Source of the DNA: Tahibacter aquaticus
Lineage (GTDB): Bacteria > Pseudomonadota > Gammaproteobacteria > Xanthomonadales > Rhodanobacteraceae
Assembly: GCF_004363655.1 (NCBI RefSeq)
Contig: NZ_SNZH01000014.1
Span: forward strand, 146,005-210,004
DNA length: 64,000 nt
Direction of reading: 5' to 3'
Under the pieces are notes generated by a model. That model searched no databases. It was given only the letters and a program-made list of their open reading frames with translations, and had not been told where the DNA came from. Positions 1 to 8,780 of the stretch are shown piece after piece. How positions within the stretch are numbered: the stretch's first letter is position 1; each line of letters begins with the position of its first letter. Position numbers and translations under genes: made by a program.

Positions 1-1221
1 AGCAAGCAGCAGATCAAGACCAAGACCGAGAAAGACAGCCAGGGCAAGGACGTAGTGGTGGCCTGGATCTGCGACAAGGGCGATACCGGCCGCATCGACA
101 GTTACGACCAGTTCGGCAGCCGCAGCTGGATCGAATCCAACCGCTATACCAGCATCAACGGCCAGGTATTGCCGACCTTCGCCGGTGCGCGCAGCGGCCG
201 CCTGGAACGCTGGCGCCTGGTACACGCCGGCGTGCGCGCGACGGTGGCGCTGCAGTTCAAGAAAATGAAGGCCAACGCGCCGCGCTTCGATCGCCTGCGC
301 GTGGAAGACCAGGACAAGTGGGTCAAGGCCAATTGCATCGGCGATCCGCTGCCGCAATGGGAAATCGCCAGCGATGGCCTGACTCACCGCAAGATCATCG
401 AAAAGACAGAGAACATCCTGCAGCCGGGCTATCGCAGCGACGTGCTGATGCTGTTTCCCGAAGCCGGCGACTACTGCGTCATCGACGCCGCTGCAGCAGC
501 GACGGCGACCATAGGCCAGCAGGTGGAAACCCGCCAGGTGCTGGGCAAGGTCAGCGTCGATGCAGGCGGCACGGTGGCGGCCAAGGAGATGCGCGCCGAA
601 GTGATCAAGCAGCTGGGCGCACTGGCTGCGCGCAATATGCCGGACGCCGTCAAGGCCAAGGTCAGCGATGACGTGGCCAAGCTGCAGCTGGACAAGTTCG
701 TACCGCACGAAGACATCACCACGGTGGAAAAAGAACCGCAGCGGGTAGAGTTCGATATTGCCGGCGGCAAGTTCATGGTCAGCGGCAAGGCCTACGATCC
801 GCACGAGGCACGCACCCTGGTGCTGGGACGGCAGGAAGAATGGATCCTGACCTCGAAGCTGGCGAACCATCCGTTCCATATCCACGTCAATCCGTTCCAG
901 ATCGACAAGATCCTCGATCCCAGCGGCGTGGATGTCAGTGTGACCGGCGAGGCAGCCAAGCCGGCTGGCGTCGATGCCGCGGGCAAGGCCACGCCGGCGG
1001 TACCGGCAGATACGCAGTACGCGAACCTGAAAGGCACCTGGCGCGACACGCTTTTCGTCAAGCAGGGCTATACCTTGCATGTGCGTTCGCGCTACGAGCG
1101 CTACATCGGCGAATACGTGCTGCACTGCCATATCCTCGATCACGAAGACCAGGGCATGATGCAGAACGTGCGCATGGTACTGCCCGACGGCAAGGGCGGC
1201 GGCGTCTACGGACACCATTGA
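1..1221 (+). CDS. Multicopper oxidase, C-terminal part (5' end outside window)
   Basis: The frame is open from base 1, so the gene begins upstream of the window. About 406 C-terminal residues are visible. The copper-ligand motif HPFHIHVNPFQ lies near base 868, and the closing motif HCHILDHEDQGMM near base 1126. Together these give the HxxHxH and HCHxxxHxxxxM pattern of laccase-type multicopper oxidases, including the type 1 axial methionine. Such enzymes couple substrate oxidation to four-electron reduction of oxygen, usually in the periplasm. The segment between the two motifs carries an Ala/Gly-rich insertion. The N-terminal cupredoxin domain and any signal peptide cannot be seen, and the substrate cannot be judged. 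A GC-rich hairpin follows the stop. Confidence 0.9.
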   Translation, partial: SKQQIKTKTEKDSQGKDVVVAWICDKGDTGRIDSYDQFGSRSWIESNRYTSINGQVLPTFAGARSGRLERWRLVHAGVRATVALQFKKMKANAPRFDRLRVEDQDKWVKANCIGDPLPQWEIASDGLTHRKIIEKTENILQPGYRSDVLMLFPEAGDYCVIDAAAAATATIGQQVETRQVLGKVSVDAGGTVAAKEMRAEVIKQLGALAARNMPDAVKAKVSDDVAKLQLDKFVPHEDITTVEKEPQRVEFDIAGGKFMVSGKAYDPHEARTLVLGRQEEWILTSKLANHPFHIHVNPFQIDKILDPSGVDVSVTGEAAKPAGVDAAGKATPAVPADTQYANLKGTWRDTLFVKQGYTLHVRSRYERYIGEYVLHCHILDHEDQGMMQNVRMVLPDGKGGGVYGHH

Positions 1222-1225
1222 AAAT

Positions 1226-1259
1226 GGCACGGCGCGCGTGCAATGCGCGCGCCGTTGCC
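1226..1259 (+). terminator. Stem-loop after the multicopper oxidase
   Basis: A stem ACGGCGCGC (1229-1237) pairs with GCGCGCCGT (1247-1255) and extends through GGC/GCC with one bulge. It starts four bases after the stop codon. There is no U-tract, so it is only terminator-like. Confidence 0.5.
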
Positions 1260-1992
1260 CGCCGCTGGCGCTGCGGCCGGTCTGGGCGGAATGCAAACCT
1301 GCCGAATGCCTGCCCGGTGCGTAGGGCTGTTGCTGCTGTTGCAGGGCGCGCCCTGAATCAAAGAACAGGCCGCGTTTGCGGCGAATTTTCGCCGCGCTTT
1401 CGCCTGCGTTGAGCAGGGGGTGCTGCTGCCGCCGGCAGTGGCTTTTGTCCACGCTCGCGGCAACCGGCGACTCCGGGTTTTCCGTGTTTCAGGCGTTTAC
1501 GCCAACCCGCCATTGCTACATTGCGGCCCGTGCATACAGTGGGCTCGTCAACACTTGCAGCCTCAGTCAGGCCAGCGCGGTGGCTGGCGGAGCTTTCGGC
1601 TACCTGATCGGCGCGTATTGCACGCCGGAGCGGTGGCCATTGCTTTTTGAACGGCAGGGCGTGGACTATTCGCCGCGTTCAACGCCATGAAGCCGCGGTG
1701 AAATGTTCAGACTTCGTTTGCCCGGTTCTTCGCGGAAAATAGCTGGACCGTTACGCGCAACGCGGGGCTCGGACAGCCGGCAGGTGCGGTCGCGTCCGGC
1801 CCCGGCTGGCCAGTCGTCGGCGCATGGCGCAGCAGCGCTTTCCTTTGTTCATCCAGTCTGGCGCAGCGGCGCAAACCGATTTGAGGGAGTACACAGAGTC
1901 ATGCCATCGCCCGCGTTGTTCCCGTATGCGGCGCACTGCAACAGGCAGCGCGCCACTACATCCCCGCATAGTCGCTTGTGGCGGAGGGGCTG
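1260..1992. other. Intergenic region without a convincing gene
   Basis: About 730 bases. Short open frames exist on both strands, but none has a recognisable domain, signal peptide or ribosome site. The end of the region carries the GGAGG site of the next gene at about 1983. Confidence 0.5.
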
Positions 1993-3090
1993 ATGGGTAT
2001 ACAGCAGCTTCGCCGGCGCGCCGCCCAACTGGGCATGCGCGCAATCACCAGGACGGCCGCCGACGGGCATGCCGCGCCGCCGCTGTCGGGCGATATTTTC
2101 CGCGTGCTGATCTGCCGCTCCAGCCATAGCCTGGGCAATACCTTGCTGATCACGCCGCTGCTGCAGGAAATCGAGGCGACCTGGCCGGGGGCGGAAGTCG
2201 ACATCGTCACGCGCAATGCGGTGGCGGAAGAAGTGTTCAGCGGCTATGCCAGCGTACGCCGCGTCATTGCCTTGCCGCGGCGCGGCTTGCGTCATCCACT
2301 GGCGCTGGCCCGTGGCCTGCGCCAGCTAGGCCGGCAGGAATATGACCTGGCCATCGATACCGACCCGCGCTCGCAGACCGGCCGAGCCCTGCTGTTGCGC
2401 AGCCATGCGCGCAACAAGCTGGGGTTTGCCGGCGGCAGCAAAAGCGGCGCGATCAGCCACAGCGTCGATCCGTCCGGCGCGCCACGTCACAACGGCCAGT
2501 ATCCGGTACACCTGTTGCGTGCCGCCGCGCAGCAGCCGCAGCAGGCTTTTCCGCCGCTCGACCTGCGCCTGAGCCAACTGGAAAAGGACGCCGGCGCGCA
2601 GTTGCTGTCGCGGATCGCGGCCAAGTCCGACCCTGCACGCGGTCAGCGCGGCGTGGTCGGCATATTTGCCAATGCCACTGGCGGCAAGTTGCTGCCGCGC
2701 GCGTGGTGGCAGCAGTTCATGCCGCCGATCGATGCGCATCTGCGCGATTTCCGCCTGATCGAGATCGTGCCGGCGAGTGCGGTGTCGCTGCTGGATTCGC
2801 GCTATCCCTGCTACTACTCCAGCAGTGTGCGCAAGCTGGCCGGTGTGCTGTCGCAGCTGTCGCTGCTTGTGTGCCTGGACGGCGGCATCATGCATCTGGC
2901 GCGGGCCAGCGGTACGCCGACGGCGGCAATCTTTGCGCATACCGATATTGAGGAATGGGGCCCGTACGGCGAAGGGGCCTATCCTTTCGATGCGCGCCAT
3001 GGCTCGCCGCTGCAGGCGGCACAGCAGGTGATCGAGGCCTTGCCGCCCGAGCGGATTGCGTCGTTCGGCGAGACGGTCAAGCGGTTTTAG
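1993..3090 (+). CDS. Glycosyltransferase family 9 (heptosyltransferase-like) protein
   Basis: The protein has 365 residues. The N-terminal VLICRSSHSLGNTLLITPLL is the usual GT9 opening strand and loop. LVCLDGGIMHLARASGTPT near the C-terminus is the GT9 sugar-nucleotide binding segment with the conserved D-GG-H-A pattern. GT9 enzymes transfer heptose or related sugars from nucleotide donors in LPS core or glycan synthesis at the inner face of the membrane. ATG at 1993 is preferred over GTG at 1978 because GGAGGGG sits just before it. Residues 1-30 are basic and look like a non-catalytic extension. No other LPS genes are adjacent, so acceptor and donor are unknown. Confidence 0.85.
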   Translation: MGIQQLRRRAAQLGMRAITRTAADGHAAPPLSGDIFRVLICRSSHSLGNTLLITPLLQEIEATWPGAEVDIVTRNAVAEEVFSGYASVRRVIALPRRGLRHPLALARGLRQLGRQEYDLAIDTDPRSQTGRALLLRSHARNKLGFAGGSKSGAISHSVDPSGAPRHNGQYPVHLLRAAAQQPQQAFPPLDLRLSQLEKDAGAQLLSRIAAKSDPARGQRGVVGIFANATGGKLLPRAWWQQFMPPIDAHLRDFRLIEIVPASAVSLLDSRYPCYYSSSVRKLAGVLSQLSLLVCLDGGIMHLARASGTPTAAIFAHTDIEEWGPYGEGAYPFDARHGSPLQAAQQVIEALPPERIASFGETVKRF

Positions 3091-3202
3091 TTTTGGCAAA
3101 AGTGGTACGGAGCGGGCTTCCGCCGGTACTGGCTGTCGGCTTGCGCTGGCTACTCAGGCCATCCGGCGACCACTAGTGGGCGGCCGCCGGATGGACAGTT
3201 TT

Positions 3203-4081
3203 TCAGCGCACCGCCACCGTGTTCTGGACGATCACTTCGACTCGGCGATTCTGTAGACGTCCGCCCGCGCTGTTGTTATCGGCAACCGGGAAGTCCGGGC
3301 CCATGCCGCGTACGCTGATACGCGCCGGATTGACCCCGTGACCGGCCAGATACGACTGCACCGACTGGGCACGGCGCAGGCTCAGGTCGACATTGTGTTC
3401 GCGCGAGCCGGTAGCGTCGGTATGCCCTTCGATGGACACCGTGCCGCGATCGTCGCTGCGCAGCGCCTGGGCCAATTGGTCGAGGCTGCGCGTGGCACCG
3501 GCCTTGAGTTCGGCCCGGTTGGTTTCGAACAGCACGTCGCCGAGGGTGACAACCATGCCGCGCTGGGTTTCCTTGGCCTGCAGTTCGGACAGCTGCGCAC
3601 GTAGCGATTGCGCATCCAGGCGTGCCTGTGAAGCCGCTTCGCGTTCCTGTGCGGCCTGCTGCTGGGCGATGGCAGCCGCTGTGGTGGCGGCATTGACATC
3701 GGCGCGCGCAAGGGCCAGATCGCGCGAGCGCGCTTCGGCCAGCAAGGTCTCGCGTTCGCGGCCCAGTTCCTGTGCGTGGCGTTCGGCAAAGCGGGCCAGG
3801 CCTTCGGCCTCGGCTGTGCGAATCAGGCGGTCGGCCACATAGACGCCATGGTCGAACAGTTCCTCGTCGAGGCGGCGGCCATCGCGGGCCAGCACGGAGA
3901 CGGCGGCATCGGCCTTGGCCAGTTCTGCCTGGGCGTTCGGTGCGACGCGCTGGTCGCTGTGCAGTCGCTGCAGTTCACCCTGCAGGCGCACCACTTCCGG
4001 TGCCGGGCCGCGGGGCATGCTGGCGCATGCACCCAGCAGCAGGCTTGAAGAAACCACAAGTGCAAGTTTGCGCATATTCAT
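3203..4081 (-). CDS. OmpA-family lipoprotein with DUF4398-like N-terminal region
   Basis: The protein has 292 residues. It starts with a lipoprotein signal ending in the lipobox LLGAC (Cys19). A long Ala/Glu/Arg-rich coiled coil follows (about 30-165), then an OmpA C-terminal domain. The domain carries the peptidoglycan-binding signature with EGHTDATGSREHNVDLS and LQNRRVEV. Such proteins anchor the outer membrane to peptidoglycan through diaminopimelate binding. It is the last gene of a minus-strand operon and starts three bases after the stop of a second DUF4398-type protein. The pairing of DUF4398 and OmpA modules in adjacent genes or one chain is familiar in Xanthomonadales; the specific role is not known. 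Confidence 0.9.
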   Translation of the reverse strand: MNMRKLALVVSSSLLLGACASMPRGPAPEVVRLQGELQRLHSDQRVAPNAQAELAKADAAVSVLARDGRRLDEELFDHGVYVADRLIRTAEAEGLARFAERHAQELGRERETLLAEARSRDLALARADVNAATTAAAIAQQQAAQEREAASQARLDAQSLRAQLSELQAKETQRGMVVTLGDVLFETNRAELKAGATRSLDQLAQALRSDDRGTVSIEGHTDATGSREHNVDLSLRRAQSVQSYLAGHGVNPARISVRGMGPDFPVADNNSAGGRLQNRRVEVIVQNTVAVR

Positions 4082-4084
4082 GAG

Positions 4085-4447
4085 TTAGCCTCCGCGGCCG
4101 AGTTCGTTGCGCAACGTGCGCACGGCGTTTTCGACTTCCAGTGTGGTGGCTTCGGCACGGGCCTGGCGGCTGCGCGCTTCGGCCAGGTGGGCATCGGCCT
4201 GGGTCTTTTCCGAAGCGAGCATGCTTTCGGTCCAGTCGCGCCGCTCGGCCAGGCCCTGGGCGCTGGCCAGGCCGCTGCGTGCGGTAGTGATTTCCACATT
4301 GGCAAATTCCACGGCACCTGCGCGTTCGGCCGCTTCGAGCGAGCTTTGCGCAGCAGTCAGGGCGATTTCCGCATCGTGGCGGTTGGCCGCCAGGCCCAGC
4401 CCGGGCAGGGCGAGAGCGGCGATCAGCAACAAAGCTCGGGTTTTCAT
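4085..4447 (-). CDS. DUF4398-type exported protein
   Basis: The protein has 120 residues: a signal peptide (MKTRALLLIAALALPGLGLA) followed by an alpha-helical region rich in Ala, Glu and Arg that looks like one DUF4398 unit. The start at 4447 is chosen because AGGAG lies eight bases upstream; a longer open frame to 4615 has no coding character and overlaps the upstream gene. It lies three bases before the OmpA-type lipoprotein, whose N-terminal helix region it resembles. Both products probably work together in the periplasm, but the function is unknown. Confidence 0.8.
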   Translation of the reverse strand: MKTRALLLIAALALPGLGLAANRHDAEIALTAAQSSLEAAERAGAVEFANVEITTARSGLASAQGLAERRDWTESMLASEKTQADAHLAEARSRQARAEATTLEVENAVRTLRNELGRGG

Positions 4448-4475
4448 CGGCAATGCTCCTTGCAGGTGATGAGGC

Positions 4476-4793
4476 CTACCAGCGGTTGAATTCGCGGGCG
4501 GAAATGCGTCCGTCGCGGTTGTGGTCGGCGTAGATGAAATCGTTGGCAAGCGTGATGTAGGCGGCGGCTTCGGTCTCCTCGATGCCGCCGTCGCCGTTAC
4601 GGTCCAGGGCGGCAAAGCTCGGCTTGGGAATGACCGGGCCGGCGGGCGGCTGGCCCGTAGTCACCGTCACCGTGCCACCGGATGCCGAGCGGTAGGTGTT
4701 TTGCCGCAGCCCTGGGTCGTGCGGCACGGCCGGGCTCTGGGCGAAGCTGTTCGCGGCAAAACCCAGCAGGGCGAGAGCAATGAGGTTTTTCAT
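4476..4793 (-). CDS. EF-hand domain exported protein
   Basis: The protein has 105 residues, with a cleavable signal peptide ending near AQS. Two calcium-binding loops are visible: DRNGDGGIEETE (64-75) and DHNRDGRISARE (90-101). Each has acidic residues at loop positions 1, 3 or 5 and 12. The loops are separated by one helix, as in an EF-hand pair. It sits 28 bases upstream of the DUF4398 gene and 10 bases downstream of the Lys/Ala-rich gene, so it is probably part of the same operon. A periplasmic calcium-responsive or structural role is an inference. Confidence 0.85.
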   Translation of the reverse strand: MKNLIALALLGFAANSFAQSPAVPHDPGLRQNTYRSASGGTVTVTTGQPPAGPVIPKPSFAALDRNGDGGIEETEAAAYITLANDFIYADHNRDGRISAREFNRW

Positions 4794-4803
4794 GGCGCTA
4801 CCC

Positions 4804-5151
4804 TCAACGCACCTTGGCGCGCAGCTCGCGGCCGAGGTCGGCCAGCGCGTGCACGGCTTCGGAGAAGCGCGGCGAGATTTCCTTGGCCAGGCGTGGCAAG
4901 GCGTTGGAGCTTTTACCGCTTTTGCCGTTGATCAGGCGTGCCACGGCGGCGACGCCGACACCGACGGCCACGGCCAGCGGCACCAGGACTCTGGGCGATT
5001 TCAACTTTTGCGCGGTCGTGCTGAGCGCGCGTTTGGGCTTGATCTCGCTGGACTTCTTTACTGCCGTAGTCGCAGCGGCCTTGCTGGACGAATTCTTGGC
5101 GACGGCGGTCTTGCGCGGAGCTTTTTCGACGGACGTTGTCTTGCGCACCAT
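4804..5151 (-). CDS. Lys/Ala-rich single-pass membrane protein, function unknown
   Basis: The protein has 115 residues. Residues 1-52 are rich in Lys, Ser, Thr and Ala, resembling histone-H1-like or nucleic-acid-binding tails. One hydrophobic helix follows (VLVPLAVAVGVGVAAVARLI), then a short amphipathic C-terminus. GGAG at good spacing precedes the ATG at 5151. The tail is cytoplasmic if the positive-inside rule holds. The gene lies first in the tight group 5151-3203. No family was recognised. Confidence 0.7.
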   Translation of the reverse strand: MVRKTTSVEKAPRKTAVAKNSSSKAAATTAVKKSSEIKPKRALSTTAQKLKSPRVLVPLAVAVGVGVAAVARLINGKSGKSSNALPRLAKEISPRFSEAVHALADLGRELRAKVR

Positions 5152-5320
5152 GACCCGACTCCTTTGTGTTGGTCGGAGTCATAGCAACAGTTTTCGTGCC
5201 AGCCGAATTTGTGCGCCAAGTTGTTGTGGCCGCTGGAAATTATTGGCGGGCGGGGCAGTGCTGCCAGGGCATACTGCCCAATTGTCCGGGGCGTTCGTGC
5301 AGCCTGCCCGGCGCGTATGG

Positions 5321-6007
5321 TCAGGGCGTGGCGGCGAAGCTGCGGCCCAGCTTCACCTTGCGCTGCAGCGGCTCGCCATTGCGCGACAGACTCAGGTTGA
5401 CCACCTTGCCCATGTTGTCCCTGAGCAGGCGCTGGAAGCCGGCGCGGTCGCGTACCGCCACGCCGTCGAGGGCGCTGACCACGTCGCTGGCGCGCAGGTT
5501 GGCGCGCGAGGCGGGACTGTCGCCGACGATCTCGCCCAGGCGCACGCCGTTGCCGAATTGGGCCTGTTCCTGCGCATTGAGGTCGCGGAAGCTGGCGCCG
5601 AACACCAGGCGCAGACGGACGTAATAGGCCGCGCTCAGCGCGGTTTCGCCGCCATCGGTGCTGGCATACCAGCGGATCTTGTCGGCGCCGACGTCGCGGC
5701 CCTGTGCGGCGATCCAGCCGCGCGCGGCCTCGTCGTTGCGGCGGTGATAGCTGTTGCCGATCAGTACGTACGACTGCGGCGTGAGCTGTTCCTGGTCGAT
5801 GGAAGGGTTCTTGCCTGGCAGGATTTCTGCCGCCTGCGCCGGCGCGGCGCGCAGCGGGTCGATGGTGGCGGCATCGCGCCCGGCCACGCTTTCGTAGCGG
5901 TCGTCCGGTGCAACAGGGGCAGATGCCTCGGGCACGCTGCGCGTGCTGGTGGTGACGCAACCGCTCAGGGCGATGCAGGCGACGACGAACGCATAACGGA
6001 ATTTCAT
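5321..6007 (-). CDS. Lipoprotein with C-terminal PDZ domain
   Basis: The protein has 228 residues. The lipobox IALSGC (Cys17) follows a short signal. The C-terminal 90 residues have PDZ character, with GVRLGEIVGDSPASRANLRA and VSALDGVAVRDRAGFQRLL, as in HtrA/RseP-type substrate-binding domains; no protease domain is present. The start at 6007 is favoured by GAGG six bases upstream rather than 6028. It is separated by 170 bases from the next operon gene, so it may be transcribed with the envelope group or alone. It probably binds protein C-termini at the envelope. Confidence 0.8.
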   Translation of the reverse strand: MKFRYAFVVACIALSGCVTTSTRSVPEASAPVAPDDRYESVAGRDAATIDPLRAAPAQAAEILPGKNPSIDQEQLTPQSYVLIGNSYHRRNDEAARGWIAAQGRDVGADKIRWYASTDGGETALSAAYYVRLRLVFGASFRDLNAQEQAQFGNGVRLGEIVGDSPASRANLRASDVVSALDGVAVRDRAGFQRLLRDNMGKVVNLSLSRNGEPLQRKVKLGRSFAATP

Positions 6008-6201
6008 GTGCAGCCTCGTACCGGACAAGGCGCGAGCATGCCTGCATGGACCTAAGCATGCTTTGAACGAAGTCCCAGCCTTTCAACACGTGCCGATAAC
6101 ATCGCCGGCGCGGCCGCGTCCCGGCCGATGTGCTGCAGGCGGCTCTTGTGCCGCGGCAGAGGCTGTGTTTTCGTGCGCGATCCGCAATTCGATTCGCAGC
6201 C

Positions 6202-7065
6202 ATGACTATCCAACTGCGCGGCGTGCTGTGCATGCTCGGCGCCGTCGCCACGTTTTCCCTGATGGACATGGGCCTGAAGTTTCTGTCCATGCACTATGCG
6301 CCGGCCCAGGTGGCAGCCTTGCGCGGACTCGCCTCGTGGCCGCTGATCCTGTGCTGGGCCTTGCTTTCCGGCGGAGTAGGCCAGCTGATCCGCGTGCGCT
6401 GGTCGTTGCACCTGCTGCGTGGCGTGCTGGCCGTGGTGATGCTGGCTGCATTCGCCTATGCGCTGCAGTCCTTGCCGCTGGCCGAGGCCTACGCCTTGTT
6501 CTTCGTTGCGCCGCTGATGATCACGGCGCTGTCGGTGCCAATACTCGGCGAGCAGGTGGGCTGGCGGCGCTGGAGCGCGATCGGCGTCGGCCTGATCGGC
6601 ACGGTGGTGATACTGCGCCCCAGCGGCAGGGGCATGCTGTCGCTGAGCGGGCTGGCGATGATTGCCGCGGCATTCGCCTATTCCGTCAGTGCGATCAGCG
6701 TGCGTGCGCTGGGGCGTACCGACACCACCCAGGCCATGGTTTTCTGGATGCTGACCCTGCTCAGCCTGTTCGCCACCGCGGTGGCCTGGCCGCAGTGGCA
6801 GCCTATCCTGCGGCAGGACTGGTGGCTGCTGCTCGGCGTGGGCGTCAGCGGTGCGATCGGCCAGTATTGCGTCACCGAAGCGTTCCGCGAGACGTCGGCC
6901 TCGGTCGTTGCGCCGCTGGAATACACCGCCCTGGTCTGGGCGCTGGGGTTGGACTGGCTGTTCTTCCGCACGCTTCCCGATGCGATGATGCTGCTCGGCG
7001 CCGGCATCATCGTGCTGAGCGGGCTGTATCTGATCAGCCGCGAAAGCGCGCTGAAAGCAAAATAA
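6202..7065 (+). CDS. EamA/DMT-family transporter
   Basis: The protein has 287 residues with about ten hydrophobic segments and two EamA-like halves. The first half begins MTIQLRGVLCMLGAVATFSLMD; the second ends with the typical FRETSASVVAPLEYTALVWA segment and LGAGIIVLSGLYLI. Members export amino acids, nucleosides or other metabolites across the inner membrane; the substrate is not predictable. The in-frame ATG at 6130 is rejected because the added residues are basic and not membrane-like. It lies divergent to the PDZ lipoprotein and 27 bases before a Nudix gene on the same strand. Confidence 0.88.
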   Translation: MTIQLRGVLCMLGAVATFSLMDMGLKFLSMHYAPAQVAALRGLASWPLILCWALLSGGVGQLIRVRWSLHLLRGVLAVVMLAAFAYALQSLPLAEAYALFFVAPLMITALSVPILGEQVGWRRWSAIGVGLIGTVVILRPSGRGMLSLSGLAMIAAAFAYSVSAISVRALGRTDTTQAMVFWMLTLLSLFATAVAWPQWQPILRQDWWLLLGVGVSGAIGQYCVTEAFRETSASVVAPLEYTALVWALGLDWLFFRTLPDAMMLLGAGIIVLSGLYLISRESALKAK

Positions 7066-7092
7066 AAAACTATATTTCAGGAATTTTTTGCA

Positions 7093-7578
7093 ATGCCGTA
7101 TACACCTATCGTCGCCACCCTGGGTTACGTGCTGTCGGCGGACCGCCGCCAGGTGCTGATGATCCATCGCAATGCGCGCGAGCACGACATGCACCTGGGC
7201 AAGTACAACGGCCTGGGCGGCAAGATCGAACCCGACGAAGACGTGCTGGCAGGCATGCGCCGGGAAATTCTCGAAGAGGCCGGTATCCACTGCAGCGCAC
7301 TGGAACTGCGCGGCACCCTCAGCTGGCCAGGTTTCGGCAAGCAGGGCGAGGACTGGCTGGGCTTTCTGTTCCTTATCACCGCATTCGAAGGCACACCGTT
7401 GAAAAGCAATGCCGAAGGCGCGCTGGAATGGGTGGACCTGGACCGTCTTTACGAACTGCCCATGTGGGAAGGCGACCGTCAGTTCCTGCCCCTGGTATTC
7501 GATGCGGACCCGCGGCCGTTCCATGGCGTGATGCCGTACAAGGACGGGCGCATGGTTTCCTGGCGCTACTCGCGCTGA
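7093..7578 (+). CDS. Nudix hydrolase (8-oxo-dGTP diphosphatase type)
   Basis: The protein has 161 residues. The full Nudix box Gx5Ex7REUxEExGU is present from Gly43 to Ile65, with the catalytic RREILEEAG. Length and the segment KYNGLGGKIEP match MutT/MTH1/YtkD-like enzymes that hydrolyse oxidised purine nucleoside triphosphates in the cytoplasm. AGGAA lies 10 bases before the ATG. Exact substrate is inferred from similarity only. Confidence 0.88.
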   Translation: MPYTPIVATLGYVLSADRRQVLMIHRNAREHDMHLGKYNGLGGKIEPDEDVLAGMRREILEEAGIHCSALELRGTLSWPGFGKQGEDWLGFLFLITAFEGTPLKSNAEGALEWVDLDRLYELPMWEGDRQFLPLVFDADPRPFHGVMPYKDGRMVSWRYSR

Positions 7579-7900
7579 AAGGTGGCTGGCTGGCCGGCGC
7601 TGCTGCCGCATCGGGTGCCTTGTATACCTGTTGCGCAGGGCGCCGATCGGGCCTTGGCACCGCGGGCCCAGCCTGAGCAAGAGCAGTGTCTGGCATTCGC
7701 GCCAGAGGTTCTGCGTTCGGATTTCCCGGGTTGACGGCTTTTTTCCGCTGTCGCCAACCCCTGGAGAAATCGCCATGTGCGGCAGCACATCGTATTTGTC
7801 CTCGCAAACGCAGGCCGGCCGCCCGGCCGTCCCTCTGCTCGCTCTGCCCGCCGTTGCCGCCGTGCGGCGCCCTGCCAGGGCTGGCGTGGCGAGGTAATCG
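7579..7900. other. Intergenic region, nothing recognised
   Basis: About 320 bases of GC-rich sequence between the Nudix gene and a broken beta-helix gene. The open frames are in GC-biased shadow frames with no motifs. A GAGG site near 7891 serves the GTG at 7901. Confidence 0.4.
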
Positions 7901-8510
7901 GTGCCGCGCCGCGCGCTGGCCGCATTGCTGCTGTTCTGTTGCGCGATGTTCACCGCGCCGCTGCTGCATGCGGATTCCATCTGGTGCGTGAACAACACTG
8001 CCAGTCTCCAGCAGGCGCTGAATTCGGCACGGGACGACGAATCGTCTCGTGACGAATCGCATTTGCCACAATGCGGCACTCGGCATCGACATGAACGTCG
8101 ATGGCGTCACGCCGAACAACACCCCTCTGCAGAATTCCGACGGCGTGCAGAACTTCCCGCTGGTCGGCAGCGCCAGCGGCAGTTTCAACAGCGGTGTGGC
8201 CAGCGGTGCCATCAACGCACCGCCGAACCGCGATTACCTTGTGCAAATCTGCGCATCGGAAGCCTGCGACCGCAGCGGACATGGCGAAGGGCGGTTCTGG
8301 ATCGGTGCTGCCTCGGTTACCACAGCGCCGCCGTTCGTCGCGGGTTTCTACAGCAGCGCGAACTTATCGATTCCGGTGTCGCTGGCTGGTGGCCTGGCTG
8401 GCCGCGTCGTCTCCGCCATCGCCATCGATACTGATGGCAATACGTCGGAGTTCTCGCCTTGCATGGCCTATGACTTCAACGATCTGACCTTCGCGGATGG
8501 TTTCGATTGA
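7901..8510 (+). pseudogene. Internally deleted, frameshifted secreted beta-helix protein with DGF tail
   Basis: A GTG start with GAGG upstream opens a frame encoding a signal peptide and the mature start DSIWCVNNTASLQQALNSA. This is the usual N-terminus of secreted parallel beta-helix proteins in this bacterial group. After about base 8040 that frame loses sense. A second frame (from 8049) carries the typical end of such proteins: NRICHNAALGIDMNVDG, DGVQNFPL, TDADGNTSEFSP-like DTDGNTSEFSPC, and the tail DLTFADGFD. The central helix turns (normally a few hundred residues) are missing. A 9-bp direct repeat gacgaatcg (8036-8044 and 8051-8059) marks the junction. It is read as a deletion remnant. 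Alternatively two short genes could exist, but the second lacks a start context. Confidence 0.65.
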
Positions 8511-8676
8511 CCCGCCGCCTGCCCGCAGCAGCGCGCGGACGGGTTGTGCGCCGCTGCAGGATGCACCAGATTCCTGCCGCTGTACGGCTACTGTGGCTGA
8601 GACGCCCGGCAGTGCGCCGGGTGACGGGCTCCGTGCCGATCGCGACGAATATGCGCGGCGGTTATCGATAGCTCGC

Positions 8677-8775
8677 GGCGCAATTGCGTTGCTCATCGCG
8701 CCCTACGCGACATCGCCCCGCACCGCGCGGGGCGGCGTACCTGAGCAGGGCGAAACGAGCGCAGCGACTTGCGCC
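8677..8775. repeat. REP-like repeat pair A (inverted units)
   Basis: Unit A1 occupies 8677-8707 on the minus strand and unit A2 8745-8775 on the plus strand. Both match a 31-nt pattern close to GYAGGGCGCGATGAGCGCAG followed by CGAATTGCGCC. The same family recurs at about 28.0, 51.0 and 55.9 kb. The spacer holds a CCCCGC...GCGGGG hairpin. Confidence 0.7.
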
Positions 8776-8780
8776 GTCCG

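Noticed and set aside
1376..1690. A 104-residue open frame
   Set aside because: No ribosome site, domain or signal; composition fits GC-biased noncoding sequence.
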